Assembly (NCBI GenBank): GCA_013400975.1
Contig: WBMZ01000173.1
Coordinates: 1-64,000, forward strand
Direction: 5' to 3'
Origin: Atrichornis clamosus
Lineage: Eukaryota; Chordata; Aves; Passeriformes; Menuridae
DNA: 64,000 nt
Part shown: piece by piece, positions 1-12,876 of the stretch
How positions within the stretch are numbered: position 1 is the stretch's first letter
Layout: the number at the start of each line of letters is the position of its first letter
Position numbers and translations under genes: made by a program
The notes under the pieces: generated by a model
The model's database searches: none
Seen by the model: only the letters and a program-made list of their open reading frames with translations
Told to the model about the DNA's origin: nothing

Positions 1-41
1 GGCGCGGCCGCGGGAGGCGGGGGGGACCCCGGGGCGGGAGG
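1..41 (+). other. Candidate 3' end of a first exon with splice donor
   Basis: Position 42 begins GTGAGTC, preceded by AGG, a good match to the vertebrate 5' splice-site consensus. Its place inside a CpG island is typical of the end of a first, often noncoding, exon. The visible 41 bases have no stop in two frames, but they are too short and too GC-rich to identify. If the call is right, everything to the right is first-intron sequence unless another gene intervenes. The partner exon was not found. Confidence 0.4.
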
Positions 42-330
42 GTGAGTCGGGAGTCGCGTCCTTCGGCAGGCGCGGGGCCGGAGCGGCCATCTCTCCTCAG
101 CGGCCCAGCCGGGTCCGACCCGCCCCTTAGAGCGGCGATCCGCGGTCCCCCTGCCGCGGCCTCTGCCCCTGCCTGACCGCGGGACCCAGCAGGACCGGGT
201 GTCCCGATCGGGGCGAGGTGGAGCAGAGACAGCGCCCGGCCCTGCGGCGGGAGGTGCTCGCCGGTGGCCCGGGGGTTAACGTGAAGTACGGCCACGGTCA
301 GAGTTACGGGCCAGAGCGTCTCTGATTTCG
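1..330. promoter_or_regulatory. CpG island, cut by the window start
   Basis: This segment is far richer in G+C and in CG dinucleotides than the DNA that follows, which drops to AT-rich sequence after about position 480. Unmethylated CpG islands of this kind usually mark vertebrate promoters. The island is truncated by the left edge, so its full size and any start site are out of view. The nearby splice donor suggests transcription to the right, but a bidirectional promoter is equally possible. The existence of the island is seen in the sequence; promoter function is inferred. Confidence 0.75.
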
Positions 331-2360
331 GGTCTGGGGTTTTGCAGTGGCAGCTGTACAGCCGGGAAGCCCGGCTTACACAGCCTCAGCATCCCTCCCT
401 GATGCAGCAGCACTCGGCTGCCTTATCTGAGGCTCCTCTCGCTTCTTCCACTGAAGCAACAGCGTGCCTGTAATTGCACCTTATGCCCTTCACCGATTTC
501 GGTGGCGATTCTCCAAGCTACAGGATGGAGCTGTCAAGATAACATTGTAATTGATACTCTCTTACAAAAGCAAAAGAGAATGATACATACTGTAATTCGT
601 TATGCCGTTTTATACAGTTTTAACTATTTAGTTTGAAGAGTGATACACTTTTCCAATATAGGACACGAACATAGCTTTAACTGTTTAAAATATTTTTATG
701 TAGGTATATTCACAATGTCCATTCATGGCGAGATGAAGGTAGTGTTCCAAAACTAATAATATTGTATAATTATGTGATACATTTTGGGCTTCAATTTCTG
801 TGATAAGGGTTGTTGAAGTGTTCAGTGACTGAAAGACATTTTTATTTCAATATCCTCAGGAGACACAAGAAAAATAGCACATTGCTTATCTATAGCACCT
901 TTCATCTTGAAAAATACCGAAACAATTAACACATCATGTCTTCAGGCCTCAGTCCTTTCAGGAGCTTTTTGCAGGGCAGTTCCTTCGTGCGGATCCCATT
1001 ACAGGTGTAGGTTTGGTATATGTGAGTCTTTTCACCAACCACTAAACCATGGCAGTACTAACACAAAAGTATGCTATAAAATTAGGCAGAGATATCAGAT
1101 ATCCATATTAAAGCAGAGTGAAAAGTGCTCCCTCCTGAATTGCCAGTGCCAATATCGGTAGAGTTAGAGTCATCTCCAGCACAAGTACTTATCCAGCCTG
1201 ATGTGCTTAACTTGTATCAAACAAAAACCACTGCACTTTGTAGCTGTGGGCTATAAATAATGGCAAGATGTGGTAGTTTAATTACATATTTAAAAACCCC
1301 AAAACCAAAGAGGTGTGCTCACCATAGGATGTCAATGTTACCTTAACCTACATCTCCTTCAGATGTACAAGTTTTGGAAGACAGATATGGGAAATCTATG
1401 CTATCTAAAAGTATTGTGTCTGTAGTAAAAAATGTTTTGTCAATGAGAGTGCTACAAAGATAAGAGAAGTAAATGCCCTGTAAATTTTGAGATTTGCCGA
1501 AGTAGGAGAAAGGCCAAAAAGAGGCAGTTCAACTCCATTTCAGAGAGTGGAAATTAAAAGTCACTTAGAAACTCAAATCTAATCTATTCTTACAGGGAGA
1601 TACAACATCTGAAACCCTGCAATTGATTACCCACCGAAATTAGTGGTGAAGGTGTCAGTGAAGCCTTTCAGCTCAATGTGATGCACATCAGCTCAGAGAT
1701 GTGACAGAAAATAGTCTCAGCTCCAGTCTTCAGACGCTGTTATGATGCCATTATACTCTGAGGGCAAGGGTTAGAAAAGGGAAACACTTTCATAATTTAA
1801 TGATTTTGAGATCTGTTACAATCTCGTTACACTAAACTGCACCACAAGGCACTAAATGAAATAGAAATTCTGTCTGGCTGTGGGAACAATGGGACAATGG
1901 ATTAGGAGGATGCACTAATGAGTCTCTGGGAATTCTGCTGGTATGGTGAAAAAACAAAAACACTTTTAATTGTCCATTTTTCAGGATACTATAGCTTTCA
2001 TCAGTTGTACATATCAAAGTTAGTCCTTCGGTAAGTGTAAAACCATATAGATGGGAAAGTGCCATCCTGAGCAGTACACGGGGACTGATTTATCTGGAGG
2101 GGATTTGTTGCTGTACATTTGTGCAGCAGTTTGACTGCTGGCAGAGTCAGAAACTGTACAATGTTACATTTTTGAAAGCTGTATTTTATAACTAATTATT
2201 TAAGTTTTGTTTGTTTTGAGTAGCGTAATGCAAAAGACTGTTAGCTAAGTGAGAACAGAAGAGCTTTCACCCATCCCAAGATGAATTTTCAGGAGTTAAT
2301 ACTCCAGTGTTAGGACTCAGAAGACTTGCTTTTCACTGTTAACAGGCTGTAGTGAAATAT
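331..2360. other. AT-rich noncoding DNA, nothing recognised
   Basis: CpG density falls sharply after the island, and AT-rich stretches appear from about 540 to 780. Short frames at 907-1161 (plus) and 1832-2065 (minus) show no recognisable domain or signal. No repeat family was recognised. The stretch fits an intron or spacer. Confidence 0.55.
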
Positions 2361-2420
2361 CACAGAATCACAGGATTTTCTGAGTTGGAAGAGGCTCACT
2401 AGGATCATCAAAGTCCAACC
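2361..2420 (-). mobile_element. CR1 LINE 3'-end fragment
   Basis: The plus strand starts with a CACAGAATCACAGGATT block and continues through 'gagttggaagaggct' and 'atcatcaaagtccaacc'. This is the reverse complement of the avian CR1 3' terminus, with its ATTCTATGATTCTGTG-like end and 'gttggaac...gatgat...ccttccaac' core. The element therefore lies on the minus strand. It is 5'-truncated to about 60 bp and diverged, which is usual for CR1. No reverse transcriptase remains here. Sequence to the right may include more, but I could not align it. Confidence 0.75.
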
Positions 2421-3424
2421 GTGGTAATTTTGATATTTTTTATATCCCTTTCTGAAAACAGCATCAGGCTGCTTTCACCATTTGGTGGTAGCTTGGACAG
2501 CCTGCCCTTTATACCTTCTCCATGGATCTGTGCTGAATGCCACTGCCTCCAGCGGGATCGTTCCGGAGATGAGGTGGTGACACTTGGGAAGGGAAGGACA
2601 CTGGGATGTGGCTGCCAGTGGCAAAACTCCCTGTGCAGAGCTGCTAATGGCATCAGGTGTAGTGAGCCCTTCTGTGCAGAGTTTACAGGAGGTGAAGGCT
2701 CAGTTCACCACAGAGACTGGAGGGTTCTTCTCTCAGGTCAGTGCAACGCCTGTCTGCTGAACAGATCACGGAAGCATGAAAGGCTGCTGTGCCCACTGAA
2801 CATACATTGTAACTAGAGAAATCTTCACCAGGCAACGCATCTAGCACCATCAGCAAATGTGCTGGTTTTGCTAAAATTTATCAGTGGATATAATTATAGC
2901 ATCTATTTTACCATGACTAACTTGAAGATCCCCTCAAGCTCTTTAGCAATCATTTGATAGGTCACATTTACTGCAGTGTGATCAAAGGGAGTTGAGCTCA
3001 TTTCTGTAGCTCACTGTGTTTCCATTTAACATGTACGAATCCATTTCACTATTCACAGTCTTACTTAATGCAGCAGTCAGTCTCTGCTTGAGCCTGGAAG
3101 CTTTTAAATGGTGTGTTTGTTCATGTTTTGCTTTTCCTCTGTGAGTCAGAAGTTTCATCTACTAAAAAGCTGAAGCACTGCAACACTAGGTGCCTGGGCC
3201 CAGACTACAATCCAAAACACAAGGTGCCACACATGTGCTTCTCCCTGAATCCACTCATTCAAAACAGAAGAAATGGGCACCTTTTCCAGCTATTCATCGC
3301 CAGCACTGAGAGTTATATGGTCTGGAAGCTGGCATCATAGCACAGGCACAGTGCCCTGCCTCAGTGTTGGAGGACACCGTGCTTTGACAGAAGCTGGGGG
3401 GCCAGGGCTGAGCAACACAATGCC
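2421..3424. other. Noncoding DNA, possible unidentified old repeat
   Basis: Directly after the CR1 end, 2421-2816 is open in one plus-strand frame that begins at a GTG codon. The predicted 131 residues have scattered cysteines but match no family I know. The region could be an unrecognised internal part of an old element or unique DNA. Nothing else stands out up to the CAG tract. Confidence 0.35.
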
Positions 3425-3463
3425 CAGCAGCAGCAATAGCAGCAGCAGCAGCAGCAGGAGCAG
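3425..3463 (+). repeat. CAG trinucleotide microsatellite
   Basis: Three CAG units, an interruption (CAA TAG), then six uninterrupted CAG units at 3440-3457 and a GAG CAG tail. On the minus strand this gives a run of leucine codons, and on the plus strand serines or glutamines depending on frame. The overlapping short frames are products of the repeat rather than genes. Confidence 0.9.
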
Positions 3464-3612
3464 GCTGCACACAGCAGGAGTCTTGGGGAAGGAAGAGCCC
3501 ATGCCTGGTTTAGGCACTAGCAGGATGAGATCAGCACTTAGCAGAGAGGGGCTCTGGGGTTAAGTTTCGGATTTAGCTTCCTAAAATCTGATGAAATCCT
3601 GATTTATACTGA

Positions 3613-3643
3613 TTTTTTGTTTGTTTGTTTGTTTCTTTGTTTG
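3613..3643 (+). repeat. TTTG tetranucleotide microsatellite
   Basis: Four to five tandem GTTT/TTTG units follow a T-run and are interrupted once by TTTC. It is a short low-complexity tract of a type common in bird introns. Confidence 0.85.
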
Positions 3644-6600
3644 CTGTTTCCCTTCAGAAAGAAGCAGCAGGGCATGTTTGGGGTTTTTTAAGAGAATTTC
3701 ACAAAGTGAATAAATTTTCTTCATTCTTCAGACATGGCTTTTCCTCACTGTTAAGACACTCTCCAGGTATTAGAGTTCTCTGTCAGGGTCCCACATAGGC
3801 TTCAATAAGGATTTCCTCTCCCAGTGTGGTGAAGGAAAGGAAGAAGTGCCTTGCCGCCCAGTCTCCTTTGTGAAAACACTTCAACCACTGGAATAATCAT
3901 CATTCTAAATAGCAGGAGTCCAGTGTTTCAGCCACAGCAGGGAACTTCATGAATGTCACTACAAAGCACACTTCATGCATGTGGGAAAGATGGGGTATAA
4001 GAGGAGGATCACCATTATACCAGCACAGTCTGAGCACATTAAAATTACAATATAACAAATGTGGGATGAAACCATCAAAGGTATGCAGGTTTTAACAATC
4101 CAAATGAAAATATGTCACAATATGTCTGTATATATCATGTTGTTTAGAATTACATATATTATAATTGTGAAAGCTTCCCTATAATTAATAAAAATAGTCT
4201 TAATCATACTGTCCAGCAAAAAAAATATTGCTTTGCAGATTGATTAAGTTGTAAATACAAGGAGAAGTCTGTGAAGATGAAAAGAATAATGCTTTCCACA
4301 TCTATGACTCTTCCTATTCAAAGATGGGAGGCTGCTCAGCAAACACTGATGCTTTCAGGCTTGCACCACCTTTTTAAATTAAATGTTGGCTTCATTTTGC
4401 TTATTTGGAAAATGAGAAGGAAAATATTACACAACCAAAGTCATGCTGGGAAGTCTGTGAGAGAACCAAGCCAGAATAACTACCAGATATTTCACTAACC
4501 ATCAGACTACCCTGCCTGTAAACACTGAAGACATTACTTGTGTGATTTGTTATTAAATGCTTTCAAGCACAGTGCCTGCAGTAGAAATACCCTTATTTTT
4601 ACAAGATTCCCTAACACGTTGGGTTCAAAGCACATCAGTGTATGTAATGGCCGTGCAGACTTGCTACATCCATAGATGTGACACTATGATTTGAAACTAA
4701 TGAGAAGCAAAATGCACTACAGTTACACAAGCATGCAACTCCTTTTCCATATTACATTGCAATCTGTGCTGATGATAACAGCATTTCTGAGATATTAATA
4801 CTCAGAGAGATTGATGTGAAGAGGCGCAATGATGGATGGCATCACATGAAGAAATTATTTATCCACTCTTCAAAACTACTGCTTAGAAGTTTGCAATTCT
4901 CAGTTCTGCAACCCTATTTTTGGTCGCTTCAGCCCTCAATAGAGGCTGAAAGCTTCCGCTCTCAGAGCTCTTTGAGATCTGGGTGCTCAGGGGCACAAAT
5001 CCTACCTCCTGTGAGAGTGGCATCTCTGGTTTCAGGCACAATAGATTTGGCACAAGTTCACCAGTTCACCATTCAAGGCACAGGAGGATCATTTCTACAG
5101 TCTGTGTCTCTCCTCAGGGGGAATTCCCTCCCAGCAGAAGGACATTTCCTGCACCCACTGAAACCTCAGTGAGCACCAGGAATGTAGCTATTGGGGTATG
5201 CTTTCAGTAAGTATGAAAAAGTGATGCTTTTGTGTGGCTAGCACCACATCGACACCCTTCTGCACACGGCTGAGATAACTGGTTTTGTTTTAATTTCTAT
5301 GCTATAATTATAAAGATATTGCTATGATAGTATATATTTCAGAGATCGATTTTATGCTTATATTTAAATAATATTTTGTTAAAATTTAATATCTGGTTTA
5401 TACAAAGCCATATCTACATAAATCTATGCCTTCTGAATTATATTAGAGAAGAATAAGACTAGAGTAAGCCATAATGTAGATGTATTTCTTTTAAATGATA
5501 TTTGAATAACAGCATAGCAAATTGATAATTGAAGGTGTACACAAAAGTTGCTGTTTCTAAACAAAGAGGTACTACAGTACTCATTCTGTTAACTTTTTAG
5601 AATGGGCATTTTAATTGGACTGTTACAATTCACCAGAACGTGTAAAACCCAGAAGTACAAAACAGGATATATGGGCAAAGGGTACATCAGCTACACTGTG
5701 AGAAAGAAGTCTCCCTCTTCTGCAAACAGGTGTGCACAGTGCCTATGAACAGCAGGAAGGATCTCAGCACTATATTTTACATTCCCTGCTCAGTAGGATG
5801 GTGGTTTAAACTTGTGCCTTACCAGAACAGATATAACAAATTTCCCACCTTCCCATGGCACTGTTTCACTGTTCTCGGGATCCAGCACAACGAAGGGCAC
5901 CTCACAGGGAAAATTTACTGTCAGCCACTTAAATAACAAATCACACATAAAAATGTATGGATAAGACAAAGCACCACATCAGTTCAATATATTAATGTTA
6001 GAAGGGGCCAGACAATCTCATTTATGGCACATTCTACATTTGCAGTTATGTTACTGGAAATGTGCCCAGATATGGAACATGAACAATGGCAAATATCTTC
6101 TGAGAGATAGTTGGAAAAAATACTGCATTTCTTATAGAGATTTCATATATTATGCTTGCTTTTAGTGAGTGATTTATTGGAAAAGCTAATTTGTGCTATT
6201 AAACAAGTCATAGGAAGTAGTTGCAGAGAATTTACGTGTAATCTTAGCTCCAGTCATCACATCAGCCCATTTACCACCTCAACTAACCTAGGTTCAAGTT
6301 TTGCTTATCCATCCCCTGTGTCTTTCATCAAATACAATATTAATTATGCTAAAAGAAGTAGGGGAAGGATGAAGGCAGTATTTTGTTTGTATGGTGTGGG
6401 TTATTTCTGCAGGGCACAATACCAGCTCCACTGGTTCAGACTCAATGAATTTCCATGAGCTTTCCTTGAGTGGGTGGAGGAACAGGAGAGTGGATTGCAA
6501 GATGACCTACAAGGGCTAGGCAGGAAATTTAGTCCACTACACTTGCAGATTCCTTTGATGTCTTACAGAGCCCAAGACCACCTATACTGAGACCTTCATC

Positions 6601-8609
6601 CCTCCACTGCTTTTGCTGCCTCAGCTTATTTCTGCTTTCCCTGTTCAAGCTCCCAAGAGACAACCTGGGAATGGAAGAAAACAGTTAAATCATCAGCTAA
6701 TCTAAACTTGGCTGGCTGGAGAAAGAAACAATATGCAATAATCCCTTCCTACAGTTTTCAACATTACTTTACACTAATTTCCAGTGTGGGCTGTAGCTTT
6801 TATTTTTGTAACTCTCATTTTGAATTAAATTTTTTAATTACTTTGGAATAGAATTTGCCTTGGAAGAAACTTTTTTTTTGTTCTGGTCTGAGCAACCACC
6901 CAAGGCTCACAATGTGTTCAAAGCAATTTTGTGTTACATGTGTTTTTTCAAAGTAATTTCTTTCTGCAGGTTCATAGCAAGTGCATCCAGAAATTTAGAT
7001 AAATTTCACTTTTGAACTCCTTTGAACCTATAAAATGTAAGAAATAAAATGCAAGAAAGTAAGTGGTTGAACCAAGGAAGCCTTCACTGAATGGCCCAGA
7101 AACATGAATAGGCATTAGTGTTTACATGTCAGGATCAGACCTGTACAGTAATAAAATATTTGGCTTTTGGGGAAAGAATTCTGGTTGTTCTTAAAATACC
7201 TCTGCCAGCCAGTTCAAGGTGCAGGATTGCTAGTCTCCTTCAGGAGAAGCCATGTGTGGCATTCTTCTCTTTGGTGGTGGCATTCGAGAGAGTCCTAGAC
7301 AGAGGAAAATGTAATAGGGGCAATAATAACAGTCTCTGAATGAAGCCCTGAGAAATAGCCAAGGCCCTGCTGCCTGGCTGCCAGCCATCCAAGCATGAAG
7401 AATAATCGTACATTTGTTTCAGATACCAAGTTACCTAATTTTAAAACCATTTCCTGATGTAGCCCTTTAATTCTTAAGTATTTCTCCACCTGATATTTCT
7501 CTCTCAAGCTTTCAAAGAAACAAGAGAAAACCAGAGCTACAGATAAGTGAAAGAAGAGAAACTAATAGGATTTTGTCATTAGCAGTCATAAATCAAGAAA
7601 AAAAAGGGCAAGAAGACAAGTCCTTTTCAAGTTTTTGATGCCAGATAAACCTTCACTGTCTCACCACTTTCTGACAGAATAAATGTGGGAATAAAGAATG
7701 GAATGAATCTAAAAAGAAAAATATGCATTTTGTGCCATAAATTATACAAGCCAATGCAGCCATGAATGAAAGAATTAAGAACATAAAACCCCTGTAGTGT
7801 GCATTGGCTGATGAAGGGCTGGGGGTTGCAAGGGACACTGTGTGACCACCATGCATTCCAAGCTAAGATCTCGCTCTAAACATCGTCCTGTAGCTCTGTT
7901 ATGCAGGGGCCTGCTGGCTTTCCCTTTGCATTCTTCCTCTTAAACAGCTCTTTTGCATATCGGTATCTGTTTAATGAATGTTTTGGCCATAACCGGCTTG
8001 TGGTGTTTTTCAGAGATGTCTGAGAAATCTTGCACTAAAGAATTTTGCATCTTTTCCCCAAACTATCCCTTCAAATAAGGATTCCCATAGTAAGGTGAAT
8101 GAGTTCTCCTAAATTAAGGGATAGGTAGAGTAGGCCAAGGGCCAACTCTTTATGTGTAACCTCACACAGCACCATCAGCTTCAGCTGAAGTCTTGGTTCC
8201 CTTTCTTTTCATTTATTAGACCGAGTGTTATATAGCTTTGTGCCACTACACACAGAAATAATTACAAATAACCTAGCTGCTTAATGCCCATCAGAGAATC
8301 CATTCAACTAAATAGTCTTTTGGTAAAGTCAAAACTCTGGATCCAGATTTGTCACGTGTAAACATCCATAATATCTCCTTATTCCTTCATGTCATCTTTT
8401 ATTTCAAGACATCAGAAGATGTTTTCTTACTTATCAGTCATTTCAGCAGGGGAAAAAATGATTTGCAATTTTGATGCAATTTAGTGTTGTATGACCAATG
8501 AAGAAAATAAAGACATTTCAAAGAAGTTGACGATATTAATTTCAGATAAGTAAGATGTTTTAAAGAAAATCTGCATAAAAATGTGGTAAAGAACATTTTT
8601 CCAACTTCA
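3644..8609. other. Noncoding DNA, nothing recognised
   Basis: AT-rich DNA with only short open frames on both strands, the longest being the 118-codon frame at 4816-5172, which resembles no known family. The stretch from about 5290 to 5480 is especially AT-rich. The segment 7860-8050 is denser in short factor-like motifs, including two ATGCAT/TTGCAT-type sites, but I cannot assign a function. Confidence 0.5.
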
Positions 8610-8632
8610 CAAATGACATTAATTGTCATTTG
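8610..8632. promoter_or_regulatory. Dyad-symmetric MEIS/TALE-like and homeodomain-like site
   Basis: Two perfect 9-bp inverted arms, CAAATGACA and TGTCATTTG, flank a TTAAT spacer. TGACA/TGTCA is the core recognised by MEIS/PREP/TGIF TALE homeodomain proteins and TTAAT resembles a homeodomain core. The symmetry is seen directly; binding is inferred. Confidence 0.3.
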
Positions 8633-11600
8633 ATGACCATCCAAGAGTAACGAGTAAATAATACTTTAGGCTTGAAAAGAATACATGTGACTCATGATTT
8701 TCAGCTGCTATAGATGTGACCTTGTGGAAAATGATGCAATTAGAGGCCAGAAGCAGAGGAAAATATCTGTTTACATTCAGCTAGGCTGAGCAGATCAGAA
8801 CTGCTGAAGGGCTGGAGAAAAAAAAATCATTTTCTCTTTTGTTCATGTCCTCCATGAGCTATGTCCTTCTTGGAATACCTCATATTCAAGGACTACAATT
8901 ACGGGAAAGTCATGATATGATTTAGCATCTTGTACTTTTTCCATTTGCCTGATGAAGAGTGTTTGCTCTGTCATTCATTCAACATTTCCTTCCACATGAA
9001 ATTAGGAAATATGGCATATGAAGACTGAAACCCAGGGATTTTCCATCTCTGCATGTTTTCCCTTGGAACTCAGAAACCCAAGTTATGCCAGTGCAGAGGA
9101 AGGAGAGGAAATGTAGTAATAAAGTTCCTGGCTTCATCACAAGCCTCTTTCTGACCGGACCAGAGGAAAGTATGTGGAAAGGGATTGATCTGTTCCGGGT
9201 AAGTACAGATGAATGACAAAAGTATGTTCATGTAAAACCAGAAATAAAAACCTACAAAATAAGATACAAGCAGGGACAGTGAGGTTACAAGATGTCATGC
9301 TACAAAAGCATAGGAAAAAAGCCAGGAGAGTGTTGGTCTGCTACTCAGGGGTGCAAGGCAACAATTGACAGATGACATGAGAAACGGACAAGTGGCTGAT
9401 GGCTTTTTTGTATCTGTCTTCATTAAGGCGGTATTTCAACAAATGTGTTAAGACAATGCTGTTGCTGAAAAATGTAGTTAAAACCTCCTTGCTTCACTCC
9501 ACTCCCACCTCCTCAATGCCTTCCTTCATCCTATTTCCACAATGATTTGTAAGGGCGTGCAAATATCTGGATGGCAAACTGCTCCAGGTGAAAATTAATT
9601 TAGCAAATAGGTGATAGTTACTAAGATCAATAATTTCTACAGTTTTATTCATCTCATAGCTGTACTGCAATCAGATAATTTTTTCAAATTAACGAGGTGT
9701 ATTAACTTCATCCTATGGTGCTTAAAGGGCAGACTGATTCAGAAGAGTGTCTGAGTGACTTGGTCAGAGGATCAGCAGTAGGAAAACCTGGAGCCTGTCT
9801 ATATTGTGCTGTGGGCGGGGGAAAGGGAATTTATGTCACGTAACTCAACTTCCTAAGGCTTTCTGCAAAGGACATTCTTAGAAGCAAATGAGTAAATGCA
9901 GTCTTGCTGACCCTGCTACACCTGTTCTAGCAGGTGTGAGATTGTTGAAGTAATCATACCTGAACAGTAACACAAAATGGAGGGAGGTATGAAATACGAG
10001 TCTGCACAACTTTCTCCTTAGTCCCATTATACTCCACATTTTCATTAGTGACTAAAAAAGTGACTGACATACTCAGTAAATGTGCTGGTCACAGCTTGGG
10101 AGCCCTGCAAGTAGGGTAGTCAATAGGCAGATTAAATTTTTTGAAAGGTCTTGGCAGCTTGAAGGAATTATTTGTAAAAGCAAGAAATAATGTACTAAGG
10201 ACCAGTACAAGGGACTACATCATTAGCAGGGAATCATCTGCTGGAAGGTGGGTAATAACTGATTAGGAAATAGCTTGACTGAAGGCAGACCACAAACCAA
10301 ACATGGAGTTTTGTTACGCAGAGTGGAAAAGGCAAGTAATATAACACAATGGATAAATAATCCCGAAAATGTATAAAGAAATCCTCCCACCCTATTCAGC
10401 ATAAAATAATCCCAATTTACTTAAAAAAATTTCTCTCAGTTGCTATGAAGCTGGAATCATATAAATTATGAAATTGCTTCATTAATTTTTTTGTATTCTG
10501 AGGAGATAAATTTTTCCCCATTGAAGTCACTGGTAACACAGTTCTTACCACCTCCAAGAACAGGTGATGAAGAAAACCATTTAGTTAACATCAGAACCAG
10601 AAAATAAAGTTGATATACCAAAAATACAAGCCACTTTTCTGAACACTTGTGCTACTGTTCTAGGGGCTAGTGATGGAGAATCAGCCTTTCTTCTCATAGT
10701 CACTGGTGTGTGTCAGGTCAGGTCAACATGAACCAATCACAGCCTACTAGTCCTTATAATAAAATGAGCTAATGCCCCTTTTGCTCTTATGTGGGTACAA
10801 AGCAGAGTCAAAACTTGGCAAAAATCACTATCGCAGTTGCAATAGTGAAATGCCAAAAGCCTGAACAGGCATTAGGACTGAGGTGTCCTCACAGTCTGCT
10901 TCCCAAACAGTACATAGGATGTTGGAGATTTCATATTTCTACTCTGTTTCTGTTTTTGGATCCACTCCTATAATGTTCGTATGGACAAGCTGATGAAGTA
11001 GAAAGGTAATTCACACTGACTGAAGTATTTGCTTTCTGTTAAAAGTAATTATTTGCTGTTTAGCAGGCAAACGTACACCTATGGGAAGGAGAGCTGCTGT
11101 GGTGTTTGATGCTCCCGAGCATCTGTAATCAGCACATCTGATAATATTTTAAAGTGAGTTCAGCCTATATTTGTCTGCATATCACAAAGTACTGTTAGGG
11201 ACGGAATTGAATGTTGGATGTGTTTATATTATTCCCTTGTATGAGATGAAAGGTGTTTATGCCTCTCTTTTGTCTGCATTCACAGACACATATACATAAA
11301 GGCATTCTGTCCTCCCTTTTCCTTATAAAGAGTGATGATCTAACATAATTTATTTCTTAGTGGCACAATCTCCTAAATGGCATTGAAAATGATCATTAAC
11401 CTTGAAATCTAGACTATCTAATTTTTGTACTTGCCCTTCACTGTGCTAACAAAAATAGTTTCTGCAAGAGAAATTTTTCTTCTACATTATCTAAGATACA
11501 CATATTAAATAATATAATACATTAATCTTTTTTATATTTCTGAACCTAGACCACAAAGTTTAAAATGATATCTTAGCACTTACAAAACTCAAGTTTGCCA

Positions 11601-12791
11601 TTCTGCTTATGTATAATAGTGTGACATTTGAGAAAGCTGTGACATTTGGATCTGTGTCCAACAGAGGGAGGTATTCAGAAACACGGATTTGGTCCAAACT
11701 CTTTCTAAGATTAAGGAATTCAACAGAAGGGGAGAGGAGGACACACACAAATGCAAGTGAGCAACACATGCTTTACTATAGCAATTCAATTCGTTTAGCT
11801 ACTCTGAGAGAATTCTGGTGTGAAGCCACTGTTACTTACAGACTCAGACCAGCTCAGAAGATTTAAGATCAGAGGATTTTTAGATCAGACAGGTGACAAT
11901 ATAACCTCTGTGTTGAAAGGGAACTATGAATCTCTTAAAAAGAAAAAACACTATTTATTTCAGTTCACCTTGATTTAAGACAAACTCAAGCAGAGGTTCA
12001 GTCTGGCAGGCAATTTGGGTTTGTTAACAACCTGAAGTTACTCTGCTGTGCTTTCCTCACAGGCTGTCTCTATGGCAATGGGAAAATATTGTGAGGTGTA
12101 GGAATGATGGGACTATGACTCAGAGAGTACAGAAAAAGGAACATTCAGAAACATAATTCCCAGTAGGCACAGAGTACAGTTCTCAAAAATACACACAAAT
12201 CAAAGAGAATCTTGTACTGCTTTGCATCGGTGTTTTTATTGGGGAACGAAATTAATGAAGAAGGAGCCATAGTGCTGCATATTTTCAGCCCCTCTATTAT
12301 CAGGGGGAACCAGAAACTGGTGATGAAGGAAACAGCAGCACTCTGCTTTGCTCCTTCCAGTCCTGCACCATTCCCCAGAGGGCTGCCATGCGGCTGGAAT
12401 TGCATTTATCAGTAATGTACATGTCACTCAGTCAAGTCAGTGTGCTACTTCCATGGTCTTTCCAAGTAGGAAGGCTTCTCCTTTCACTCGTGAAACCACA
12501 GAGGCCACAGGGTTTCCTGTGTGAAGTCTTCTGTCTCGCTGACCCTGCTACTACCAAATTGGAATGTGGCCCAAATAAAAAGGCAGCAGCCCAAGGCAAG
12601 AACCATCCTGCAGGGAGACACCCCAACAGAGCATTGCATGAACAAGAATTGCCAGGCTAACCCAGACCTGTGCTCTGACTGGCCCAGTACCAGATGGGCT
12701 TCATTGTGCCACAAAACAGGCACTTATAAAATAGCTTGTCCTCAGGAGAATTTCCTCCCCAGGTTTCCTTTAGTTATTTAGTCCCAGGAAG
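8633..12791. other. Noncoding DNA, nothing recognised
   Basis: Mostly AT-rich, with short overlapping frames. A strong splice-donor-like string (GGGTAAGTAC) lies at about 9198 with an acceptor-like pyrimidine tract ending in CAG near 9072, but the roughly 127 bases between carry stops in the frame checked. Overlapping 60-90-codon frames on both strands at 11.56-11.87 and 12.15-12.78 kb have no recognisable domain. Confidence 0.5.
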
Positions 12792-12876
12792 CATATATAT
12801 ATATATCTCTATATCTATATATGCACACATATATAAACACACACACACACACACACACACACTCATATATATATGA
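12792..12876. repeat. Compound AT / AC microsatellite
   Basis: An (AT)n run at about 12793-12806, an imperfect ATCT/TATA section, then a clean (AC)13 run at 12837-12862, ending in a second short AT run. This compound dinucleotide repeat is likely to be length-polymorphic. Confidence 0.95.

Noticed and set aside
3335..3517. Minus-strand frame with a poly-leucine run resembling a signal peptide
   Set aside because: The leucines come from the CAG microsatellite read on the opposite strand.
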